Below, piece by piece: positions 6,458-13,270 of a DNA stretch of 13,270 nucleotides. This DNA is from Intestinibacter sp034113885 (GTDB lineage: Bacteria > Bacillota > Clostridia > Peptostreptococcales > Peptostreptococcaceae), in NCBI RefSeq assembly GCF_034113885.1, contig NZ_JAXEWM010000128.1, positions 1-13,270 on the forward strand, given 5' to 3'. Every line of letters begins with the position of its first letter. The stretch's first letter is position 1. A model generated the notes under the pieces. That model saw nothing but the letters and a program-made list of their open reading frames with translations. It was not told the DNA's origin and searched no databases. A program made the position numbers and the translations under genes.

Positions 6458-7990
6458 ATGAGTAAGAAAATAATGTTTCAAGGGACAGCATCAAACGTTG
6501 GAAAAAGTATAATAGTTACTGGATTATGTAGAATACTTAAGCAAGACGGATATAATGTCATTCCTTTTAAATCTCAAAATATGGCTCTTAATTCCTTTAT
6601 AACAAAGGAAGGCCTAGAAATGGGAAGAGCACAAGTATCACAAGCAGAAGCATGTGGACTAGAGCCTATAGCAGATATGAATCCTATACTACTTAAACCA
6701 TCAGGAAACAATAAAAGCCAAGTTATTGTAAGGGGTAAAGTAGTAGGCGATATGGATTCTCCAGAATACTTTAAATATAAATTACAGCTAATGGATGTAT
6801 TAGGAGATATATTTAAAGAATTTGAAGATAAATATGATGTCGTAGTTATGGAGGGTGCAGGAAGTGCAGCCGAAATAAACCTAATGGAAAGAGATATTTC
6901 TAATATGGGAATGGCTCAAATAGCAGATGCACCAGTAGTTTTAATTGGCGATATAGACAGAGGCGGAGTATTTGCATCTATTGTAGGAACTATGGCTTTG
7001 CTTAAGGAAGAGGATAGAAAGAGAGTAAAAGGTGTAATAATAAATAAATTTAGAGGAAGAAAAGAGCTTTTAGATTCTGGTGTAAAGATGCTAGAGGACA
7101 TAATAAAGGTTCCAGTTCTAGGAGTTGTGCCTTATACTGATATAAAAATTGAGGATGAAGATAGCGTTACTACAAGATTTAAGAAGCAAATGGGAGTAAA
7201 TGACATACATATAGAAATAGTTAGAACTCCACATATGTCTAATTTTACTGATTTCAATATATTCGAAACACAAGAGGATGTAAGCATTAGATATGTCGAT
7301 TATGGCGGATCTCTAGGCAATCCAGATATAGTTATTATTCCAGGAACTAAGAGTACAGTAGACGATTTGATGTTCTTAAGAAGAAATGGACTTGAAGAAC
7401 AAATAAAAGAGCTACATAGAAGAGGAAAACTAGTTGTAGGTATTTGTGGTGGATATCAAATGCTAGGTAAGAAGCTAAAAGATCCATATCATGTAGAAAG
7501 TGATTTAGAAGAGGTAGATGGAATAGGACTTCTAGATACAGAAACTACTTTTGAGCTTGAGAAGACTACAACTCAAGTAGATGCTATTATAGATAAAAAT
7601 CTTACAGGATATTTTGCTAACTTAGAAGGCAAAAGAGTTAAAGGTTATGAGATACATATGGGAATTACCGATAGAGGCGACGGTATTAAAAATCTATGTA
7701 CAATAGTGGAAAAATTAGGAGAAGAAGTAAATTACACAGAAGGAAGCGTAAATTCTGAATGTAATGTTTTTGGAACTTATCTCCATGGAATATTTGACGA
7801 CATAGATTTTACAAGAACAATTCTAAATAATATAAGAGAGATGAAAGGTTTAGATAGAGTAGAAAGTAAGGTCAAATCTTTTAAAGAATTTAAAGATAAA
7901 GAATACGATAGATTGGCAGATTTCTTGAGAGAACACTTAGATATAGAAAAAATATACGAAATTATGTCTGAAAACGAAGAAAGTAAATAA
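6458..7990 (+). CDS. cobQ: Cobyric acid synthase (glutamine-hydrolysing)
   Basis: Also called CbiP. It amidates the b, d, e and g carboxyl groups of adenosylcobyrinate a,c-diamide with glutamine and ATP, giving cobyric acid. The 510-residue protein (start 6458) has an N-terminal synthetase domain with the P-loop-like GTASNVGKS (9-17) and FKSQNMALNS (37-46), then VVMEGAGSAAEINL (129-142), DIDRGGVFAS (165-174), and a C-terminal class-I-like glutaminase domain with the nucleophile in VVGICGGYQMLG (326-337, Cys330) and the histidine in GTYLHGIF (439-446, His443). First gene after the cobalamin riboswitch and terminator, so the gene most directly under its control. The long gap before it is explained by the riboswitch. 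An upstream TTG start is rejected. Confidence 0.97.
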   Translation: MSKKIMFQGTASNVGKSIIVTGLCRILKQDGYNVIPFKSQNMALNSFITKEGLEMGRAQVSQAEACGLEPIADMNPILLKPSGNNKSQVIVRGKVVGDMDSPEYFKYKLQLMDVLGDIFKEFEDKYDVVVMEGAGSAAEINLMERDISNMGMAQIADAPVVLIGDIDRGGVFASIVGTMALLKEEDRKRVKGVIINKFRGRKELLDSGVKMLEDIIKVPVLGVVPYTDIKIEDEDSVTTRFKKQMGVNDIHIEIVRTPHMSNFTDFNIFETQEDVSIRYVDYGGSLGNPDIVIIPGTKSTVDDLMFLRRNGLEEQIKELHRRGKLVVGICGGYQMLGKKLKDPYHVESDLEEVDGIGLLDTETTFELEKTTTQVDAIIDKNLTGYFANLEGKRVKGYEIHMGITDRGDGIKNLCTIVEKLGEEVNYTEGSVNSECNVFGTYLHGIFDDIDFTRTILNNIREMKGLDRVESKVKSFKEFKDKEYDRLADFLREHLDIEKIYEIMSENEESK

Positions 7991-7997
7991 AAATAAT

Positions 7998-8003
7998 AGG
8001 TGG
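7998..8003 (+). promoter_or_regulatory. Ribosome binding site that fixes the cbiA start
   Basis: AGGTGG lies 5 bases before ATG 8009. The in-frame GTG at 8000 sits inside this site, so it is not the start. Confidence 0.65.
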
Positions 8004-8008
8004 TAAAA

Positions 8009-9373
8009 ATGAAAAAAATTTTAATTGCAGGAACAAATAGTGGTGTCGGAAAAACTACTATTTCATTGGGGATAATGCAGGCACTTACAAAGAGAAATTT
8101 AAAGGTTCAGCCTTTTAAGGTAGGTCCTGACTATATAGATCCTTCTTATCATACTTTTATAACAGGAAGATATTCTAGAAACTTAGATTCATATATGCTT
8201 GAGGACGAAAAAATCAAGTATATAGTAAAGGAAGCTTCTAAGGATGCAGATATATCTGTTGTAGAAGGAGTAATGGGATTATATGATGGATACGGAATAG
8301 ATTTAGATGATTGTACAAGCTCTTATACATCAAAGATATTAAAGGCACCGGTTATATTAGTTATAAATGCAAAAGCAATGGCGGCTTCTGCAGCAGCTAT
8401 GGTGCTAGGGTATAAGTTGTTAGACGAAAATGTAAATATAAAAGGTATTATAACAAATAATGTAAAAAGCGAGAGCCATTACAAAACATTAAAAAGCGCC
8501 ATTGAAAAATATACAGGAATAGAAGTTTTGGGATATTTCCCACCAAACAAAAGCTTCTCGCTAGAATCTAGACATTTAGGACTAATCCCAAGTGTAGAAA
8601 TGGATTCTTTAAAACAAAAATTTGATAATCTTGCAGATGAAATAGAAAAATACATAGATGTAGACAGAATAATAGAATTATCAGAAACAGAAGAAATAGA
8701 AAGCGATTTTGATTTAGATAAATTTGTAGCTCAGCATAAAGTAGAAAATAAATCTATAGCAGTTGCCTTTGATAAAGCATTTAATTTCTATTATAGAGAA
8801 AATATAGAGCTACTAGAAAAGCTAGGATTAGAAATTAAATACTTCAGTCCAATGGAGGACAAAGAAGTGCCTGATGCAGATTATATCTATATAGGAGGAG
8901 GCTTCCCTGAAATATTTGCAAAGGAACTTCACGATAACAAATCTATGAAAGAGTCTATACTAGAAGCTCACAAAAATAATATTCCGATATATGCAGAATG
9001 TGGAGGATTGATGTATTTAGGCGAAAAGCTAGAGGATCAAAACAAAGAATTATTTGATATGGTTGGAATATTTAAAGGAACAAGTATCATGACATCTTCA
9101 TTAAAGAGATTTGGCTACTGTAATGGAAAAGCAAAGGTAGATACAATCTTAGCGAAAAAAGGACAAATTATAAAAGGTCATGAGTTCCACCACTCAGTAT
9201 TTGAAAGCGAAGAGACTTGTGCCTATGAAATGACAAAGGAAAGAAACGGAGTAGTCATTGACACATGGGATGGTGGGTATAGTAGTGGAAATACCCTAGC
9301 GACTTATTTACATACACATTTTTACAATAATTTAGATTGTATAGCAAACTTTTTAGAAAAGGGAAATAAATAA
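8009..9373 (+). CDS. cbiA: Cobyrinate a,c-diamide synthase
   Basis: Amidates the a and c carboxyls of (cobalt-containing) cobyrinic acid with glutamine and ATP, acting just before adenosylation and CobQ. With the start at 8009 it has 454 residues, normal for the family. Visible: P-loop GTNSGVGKTT (8-17), FKVGPDYIDPSYH (36-48), VVEGVMGLYDG (84-94), the glutaminase nucleophile in YAECGGLMYLG (328-338, Cys331), GHEFHHSVF (390-398) and ATYLHTHF (431-438). Related to CobQ, with the same two-domain plan, but shorter and with a canonical GKTT P-loop. It is 18 bases after cobQ and 1 base before cbiB. The early-cobalt context supports the name cbiA over cobB. Confidence 0.96.
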   Translation: MKKILIAGTNSGVGKTTISLGIMQALTKRNLKVQPFKVGPDYIDPSYHTFITGRYSRNLDSYMLEDEKIKYIVKEASKDADISVVEGVMGLYDGYGIDLDDCTSSYTSKILKAPVILVINAKAMAASAAAMVLGYKLLDENVNIKGIITNNVKSESHYKTLKSAIEKYTGIEVLGYFPPNKSFSLESRHLGLIPSVEMDSLKQKFDNLADEIEKYIDVDRIIELSETEEIESDFDLDKFVAQHKVENKSIAVAFDKAFNFYYRENIELLEKLGLEIKYFSPMEDKEVPDADYIYIGGGFPEIFAKELHDNKSMKESILEAHKNNIPIYAECGGLMYLGEKLEDQNKELFDMVGIFKGTSIMTSSLKRFGYCNGKAKVDTILAKKGQIIKGHEFHHSVFESEETCAYEMTKERNGVVIDTWDGGYSSGNTLATYLHTHFYNNLDCIANFLEKGNK

Positions 9374-9374
9374 G

Positions 9375-10334
9375 ATGAATATTTTATCATTATATATAGG
9401 ATACATTACAGATTTAATTATAGGAGACCCTTATTCATTTCCTCATCCAGTTAAATATATAGGAAAATTAATAAAGGTTGTAGAAAATTCCGTAAGAAAA
9501 ACAGCAAAGACAGATAAAGGTTTAAAGATAGGTGGGTTTTTCTTGTGGTTCGTAACTGTTGGAACAACTTTTGCAGTAACCTATTTAGTTATGAGGTTGG
9601 CAAGATTTAATACAGTAGTTTATGTTATAATAAATTCGATTGTGATTTATACGACTTTGGCTACTAAATGCTTAAAGGATGAAGCTAAAAAGATTTATGA
9701 GGTTCTAAAAACAGGAGATCTTCAAAAATCTAGAACCCAACTATCTTACATAGTAGGGAGAGATACAGCTAATTTAGATGAAAAAGAAATAATAAGGGCA
9801 ACAGTAGAAACAGTTGCAGAAAATACTGTAGATGGATTAATCGCACCATTATTTTATGCTTTTATAGGTGGGGCACCACTTGCTATGGCATACAAAGCGA
9901 TTAATACATTGGATTCAACTGTAGGATATAAAAATGAAAAATATCTTCATATAGGCTTTGCTTCAGCAAAAATAGACGATATAGCAAATTATATTCCTTC
10001 AAGAATATCAGTTATTTTATTTACTATAGGCAACTTTTTCTTAGGGAATGACTATAAAAATTGCTTTAAAATAGCTATTAGAGATAGAAAAAATCACAAA
10101 AGTCCTAACTGTGCTTTTTCAGAAGGTGCAGTAGCAGGAGCACTTGGAATCCAATTAGGTGGCACAAATGTTTATTTTGGAGAGGTAGTTTACAAGCCAA
10201 CTATTGGAGATAAAACTAGAGAAATAGAAGTAGAGGATATAGCTAGAACAAATAAAATTCTATATGCTACATCTTTGACATCTATGTTAGTATTTACATT
10301 ATTTTACATATTAATATATATGATTATTATGTAA
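9375..10334 (+). CDS. cbiB: Adenosylcobinamide-phosphate synthase
   Basis: Membrane enzyme that attaches (R)-1-amino-2-propanol O-2-phosphate (from CobD) to adenosylcobyric acid. The 319 residues show probable membrane segments near 3-16, 54-74, 78-95, 155-172, 211-224 and 297-318. Family motifs: GDPYSFPHPVKYIGKLI (17-33), IVGRDTANLDEKEI (126-139), VETVAENTVDGLIAPLF (144-160), the segment around INTLDSTVGYKNEKY (176-190) with DDIANYIPSR (201-210), and SPNCAFSEGAVAGALG (243-258). Only one base separates it from cbiA; the purine-rich AAAGGGAAA that could serve as ribosome binding site lies in the cbiA end, about 11 bases before the ATG, implying coupled translation. Confidence 0.96.
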   Translation: MNILSLYIGYITDLIIGDPYSFPHPVKYIGKLIKVVENSVRKTAKTDKGLKIGGFFLWFVTVGTTFAVTYLVMRLARFNTVVYVIINSIVIYTTLATKCLKDEAKKIYEVLKTGDLQKSRTQLSYIVGRDTANLDEKEIIRATVETVAENTVDGLIAPLFYAFIGGAPLAMAYKAINTLDSTVGYKNEKYLHIGFASAKIDDIANYIPSRISVILFTIGNFFLGNDYKNCFKIAIRDRKNHKSPNCAFSEGAVAGALGIQLGGTNVYFGEVVYKPTIGDKTREIEVEDIARTNKILYATSLTSMLVFTLFYILIYMIIM

Positions 10335-10346
10335 TTACTTGTTATG

Positions 10347-10352
10347 AGGAGG
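10347..10352 (+). promoter_or_regulatory. Ribosome binding site that fixes the cobD start
   Basis: AGGAGG lies 6 bases before ATG 10359. The in-frame ATG at 10344 directly abuts the 5' side of this site and cannot be served by it; starting there would add MRRIR, which is just the translated ribosome binding site. Confidence 0.75.
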
Positions 10353-10358
10353 ATTCGT

Positions 10359-11426
10359 ATGAAGGATTTAGGTCATGGAGCTAATGTCGACAATATGGCT
10401 AAGCAGTTTGGAAAAGATGAAAAGGACATAATCGATTTTAGTTCAAATGTAAATCCACATATAATTTCCAATTTAGGAAAATATGTTTTGGAAGGGTTAG
10501 AAAAAAGTAGAAGTTATCCAGATATAAATTATACTAATTTGAGAAATAACATTTCTGAATATATAAATGTAGATAGCGAACTGATAATTCCAGGTAATGG
10601 AGCTACAGAGATTATATATCTACTTATGAAGAGTATAAAAAAGAGAATTGCGATATTAAACCCTACTTTTTCTGAATACGGTAGAGGGGCTAAATTAAAT
10701 AATTTAGAAGTAATAGACTTTCATTTAAAGGAAGAAAATAATTTTAGCATTGATTTAGATGAGATACAAAATAATATGGACAGGTTTGATAGTTTATTTG
10801 TATGTAATCCAAACAATCCAAATGGAAAGGTCAAGAATTTAAATGAATTATTAGATTTGATGATCGAAAACGATAAGCTTTTAATTGTGGATGAAACTTT
10901 TATGGAGTTTGTAGGAGAAGAGGAAAAATATAGCTTAATAGGTAGAATAAATCAAACAGAGAATTTATTTATCTTAAAGGCTGTGACTAAGTTCTTTGGA
11001 ATGCCAGGCCTTAGATTAGGATATGGTGTTACTAGCAACAAGCAAATTATAAAAAATATATATGAATATAAAGAGCCTTGGACTATAAATTCTTTTGCAG
11101 AAAATTTATCTAATTACTTATTCAAGGATAAGGACTATATATCTAGTAGCAAGGAATATTATGTCAATGAAAGAAAATTCATGTTACAAGAGTTGAGAAA
11201 CATACCGAAATTAAAAGTTTACGATACAGATACAAATTTTGTTCTTATGAAATTAGAAGATGGTGAGTCAAATTCACTGAAGCTAGAGCTTTTCGAAAAG
11301 TACAACATACTTATAAGAGATGCTTCAAATTTTATTGGACTTGATAAGGGTTACTTCAGAGTGGCTATAAAAAGTCACGAGGACAATAAAGCTTTGATAG
11401 AAGCGTTGAAAAAAACATTGGGATAA
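10359..11426 (+). CDS. cobD: L-threonine-O-3-phosphate decarboxylase
   Basis: Pyridoxal-phosphate enzyme of the class I/II aminotransferase fold that decarboxylates threonine phosphate to (R)-1-amino-2-propanol O-2-phosphate, the linker used by CbiB. With the start at 10359 it has 355 residues. Visible: HGANVDNMAKQFG near the N-terminus (6-18) and DFSSNVNP (26-33), both typical of CobD; GNGATE (79-84); CNPNNPNG (149-156); VDETFMEF (177-184, the Asp that holds the cofactor nitrogen); and LKAVTKFFGMPGLRLGYG (206-223), with Lys211 as the cofactor lysine. CobD is distinguished from histidinol-phosphate aminotransferase by the N-terminal HGA..D motif and by its neighbours: cbiB 24 bases before it and the threonine kinase 4 bases after it. 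Confidence 0.95.
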   Translation: MKDLGHGANVDNMAKQFGKDEKDIIDFSSNVNPHIISNLGKYVLEGLEKSRSYPDINYTNLRNNISEYINVDSELIIPGNGATEIIYLLMKSIKKRIAILNPTFSEYGRGAKLNNLEVIDFHLKEENNFSIDLDEIQNNMDRFDSLFVCNPNNPNGKVKNLNELLDLMIENDKLLIVDETFMEFVGEEEKYSLIGRINQTENLFILKAVTKFFGMPGLRLGYGVTSNKQIIKNIYEYKEPWTINSFAENLSNYLFKDKDYISSSKEYYVNERKFMLQELRNIPKLKVYDTDTNFVLMKLEDGESNSLKLELFEKYNILIRDASNFIGLDKGYFRVAIKSHEDNKALIEALKKTLG

Positions 11427-11430
11427 TCGT

Positions 11431-12333
11431 ATGAAATTTTACGGAGTATGTCCAGCGTCTTGTGGTGAGTTTGTACAGGGAGTTTTAGATAATGAAGAGT
11501 ATTTATCATCATATGCGATCAATTTATTTTCAGTGGCAACTTTAGAAGAAGGTAAGGAAGTTATACACACAGGACCTAAAAAATCGAGACGAGCTATGGA
11601 GCTTGTATTTGAAAAATTTAATATACCTGTGGATGAAAGCAAAAAAATATCACTAAATATAAACAGCCAAATACCTATAGGAAAGGGAATGGCGAGTTCT
11701 ACTGCTGATATCGGAGCTACTATAAATGCTACATTATCTATGTTGGGTAAGACCTTGACTGGTGAAGAAATTTCAAAATTAGCAGTAAAAATAGAAGCTA
11801 CGGATTCATTATTGTTGAATAGACACAGCATATTTAATCCGCTTACGGCAGATATAAAAAAATATATGGGTGGTATTAGTAATGCAAAAGTAGTTATATT
11901 GGAGCCAGATGATATTTTAGATACAAAGTCGATTAGAATGACTCCAAATTACAGAATGTATAAGATGCAAAACAAAGAAATCATAAAAAAATCTTTCTCA
12001 TTATTAGATGAAGGTCTGGATAAAAATGATTTGAGTTTAGTTGGAAAGGCTTGTACATACAGTAGTTTGGCAAATGAAAATATACATAAAAAGCCATTTC
12101 TTAAAGAAATTATAGAGATTTCCGATAAATTTGGATGCTATGGGGTAAATATTGCTCATAGCGGAACAGTTATTGGAATTTTGATGGATAAGGAAATGGA
12201 CGACAAGAGAGTAATTCAATATTTGAGAGAAATTGAAATATCAAAATACTACAAAAAAATATACACATCAGATATTATCGATGGAAAAATTAGGGAGGAA
12301 GTAGAATGGAATATATTAAAGACCCAAAAATGA
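11431..12333 (+). CDS. pduX: L-threonine kinase of the GHMP family (PduX-like)
   Basis: Probably phosphorylates L-threonine with ATP, making the substrate of CobD. The 300-residue protein has the GHMP-kinase ATP loop IPIGKGMASSTADIG (81-95), the N-terminal PASCGEFVQG (8-17) characteristic of the PduX-type threonine kinases, and a C-terminal glycine-containing motif IAHSGTVIGIL (241-251). Substrate is inferred from overall resemblance to PduX and from its place between cobD and cbiC; other small-molecule GHMP kinases share the ATP motif. It starts 4 bases after cobD, with only a weak ribosome binding site (TTGGGA at the cobD end). Its last 28 bases overlap cbiC. Confidence 0.9.
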   Translation: MKFYGVCPASCGEFVQGVLDNEEYLSSYAINLFSVATLEEGKEVIHTGPKKSRRAMELVFEKFNIPVDESKKISLNINSQIPIGKGMASSTADIGATINATLSMLGKTLTGEEISKLAVKIEATDSLLLNRHSIFNPLTADIKKYMGGISNAKVVILEPDDILDTKSIRMTPNYRMYKMQNKEIIKKSFSLLDEGLDKNDLSLVGKACTYSSLANENIHKKPFLKEIIEISDKFGCYGVNIAHSGTVIGILMDKEMDDKRVIQYLREIEISKYYKKIYTSDIIDGKIREEVEWNILKTQK

Positions 12334-12935
12334 TAGAAACTAGAAGTTTTGAAATAATTCAAGGAATAATAGACGATATTAGACCAGGGTACAAATTTAA
12401 AAATGAAATAGAAGAAAAAATAATCAAAAGATGTATCCACACAAGTGCAGATTTTGAATACTTAGACATATTAAAAATATCAGAAACTGCTGTGGATAAA
12501 ATAATAGATGCATTAAAAAATAAATGCACAATATACACAGATACTAACATGGCTTTAAGTGGAATCAATAAAACTAAATTAAACGCATTAGGCTGTGAAT
12601 ATAAATGTTTAGTTGCAGACGAAAGAACAAAAGAACTAGCTAAAGAAAAAGGAATAACTCGTTCTATGGCAGCCGTTGAATTAGCTATGAAGGATGAAGG
12701 CAGAAAAATATTCGTTCTTGGAAATGCGCCAACAGCTTTATACAAGGTTATAGAAATGTTTAATGCTGGATGTAGTGTAGATGCAGTTGTAGGTGTTCCA
12801 GTTGGATTTGTCGGTGCTGCTGAATCAAAATATACACTAGAACAAACAGAAATACCTTACATAGTATCAGAAGGTAGAAAAGGTGGTAGCAATCTAGCTG
12901 CTGCAATAATTAATGCCATATTATATTCAATGTAG
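12306..12935 (+). CDS. cbiC: Cobalt-precorrin-8 methylmutase (precorrin-8X methylmutase family)
   Basis: Moves the C11 methyl group to C12, converting cobalt-precorrin-8 to cobyrinic acid, the substrate of CbiA. The 209-residue protein is full length for the family. Visible: KRCIHTSADFEY (41-52), in which His45 corresponds to the catalytic histidine known from CobH (His43), then TDTNMALSGI, LGNAPTALYKV, VVGVPVGFVGAAESK and GRKGGSNLAAAIINAI near the C-terminus. The start is supported by GGGAGG at 12293-12298 with a 7-base gap. It overlaps the end of the threonine kinase gene by 28 bases in another frame, and cbiD starts 8 bases after its stop. Confidence 0.96.
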   Translation: MEYIKDPKMIETRSFEIIQGIIDDIRPGYKFKNEIEEKIIKRCIHTSADFEYLDILKISETAVDKIIDALKNKCTIYTDTNMALSGINKTKLNALGCEYKCLVADERTKELAKEKGITRSMAAVELAMKDEGRKIFVLGNAPTALYKVIEMFNAGCSVDAVVGVPVGFVGAAESKYTLEQTEIPYIVSEGRKGGSNLAAAIINAILYSM

Positions 12936-12943
12936 GTAACACT

Positions 12944-13270
12944 ATGGAAGAATATGTATATATAGACGGTAAAAAATACAGAAGAGGATATACTACAGGA
13001 TCTTGTGCAGCTGCAGCATCTAAGGCTGCGACATATATGCTAGTTACTCAAAGAAAATTAGAGTCAGTCAACATAGATACACCAAAAGGAATCTATTTGA
13101 CACTAAAGCCTGAAAATATAGAAATAAACAAAGAATATACTATTTGTTCTATAAAAAAAGACGGTGGAGATGACATCGATGCAACTCATACTATGGATAT
13201 TTTTGCGAAGGCTGAGATGATAGACAGAGTTAATGAGGGTGAAGACATCTATGTTACAGGTGGAATAGGA
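12944..13270 (+). CDS. cbiD: Cobalt-precorrin-5B (C1)-methyltransferase, 5' part
   Basis: Methylates C1 during the ring-contraction stage of the oxygen-independent (early-cobalt) cobalamin route. Only the first 109 codons lie in the window; the frame stays open to the edge. Reading from ATG 12944 gives MEEYVYIDGKKYRRGYTTGS and continues CAAAASKAA. The RxGYTTGxCAAAA segment (residues 14-25) and IKKDGGDDIDATH (73-85) are clear CbiD signatures. A modest ribosome binding site, TAGGT, overlaps the cbiC stop at 12933-12937. This gene is the best evidence that the organism uses the anaerobic pathway. Confidence 0.95.
   Translation, partial: MEEYVYIDGKKYRRGYTTGSCAAAASKAATYMLVTQRKLESVNIDTPKGIYLTLKPENIEINKEYTICSIKKDGGDDIDATHTMDIFAKAEMIDRVNEGEDIYVTGGIG

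Overview
The window is AT-rich DNA from a Gram-positive anaerobe of the class Clostridia. The protein sequences and gene content (anaerobic cobalamin pathway, C5-route aminolaevulinate synthesis, strong purine-rich Shine-Dalgarno sites, very A/T-biased third codon positions) would suit a member of the Peptostreptococcaceae such as Clostridioides, Paraclostridium, Terrisporobacter or a relative. The family placement is an inference; no species call is made. All recognised genes lie on the + strand.

Layout: (1) A 5S rRNA gene at 9-125 is presumably the end of an rRNA operon that lies mostly outside the window. (2) An AT-rich gap of about 300 bases carries a probable promoter and an untranslated leader for hemA. 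(3) hemA and hemL make 5-aminolaevulinate from glutamyl-tRNA, the first committed steps to all tetrapyrroles. (4) A second probable promoter at 3053-3081 precedes cobT-cobU-cobS-cobC, the genes that activate a lower-ligand base and build the nucleotide loop of cobalamin. (5) A 310-base gap holds a cobalamin riboswitch (about 6155-6330) followed by an intrinsic terminator (6345-6375). (6) Downstream of it, tightly packed or overlapping, are cobQ/cbiP, cbiA, cbiB, cobD, a pduX-like L-threonine kinase, cbiC and the 5' end of cbiD, which runs off the window.

Together these genes supply the precursor (HemA, HemL), late corrin-ring steps (CbiC, CbiD, CbiA, CobQ), the aminopropanol-phosphate arm (PduX-like kinase, CobD, CbiB) and the lower loop (CobT, CobU, CobS, CobC). 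The use of CbiD (cobalt-precorrin-5B C1-methyltransferase) marks the early-cobalt, oxygen-independent route. The genes for aminolaevulinate to uroporphyrinogen III and for the remaining ring methylations are not in the window and probably lie downstream of cbiD or elsewhere.

No novel enzyme system was found; this is a recognisable cobalamin locus. The most rewarding element is the riboswitch. Its kissing loop, antiterminator and terminator can be paired by eye into a consistent off-switch. Its 5' side looks unusually short, and it sits in the middle of the cluster, so ring and aminopropanol genes would be repressed by cobalamin while the nucleotide-loop (salvage-capable) genes would not.
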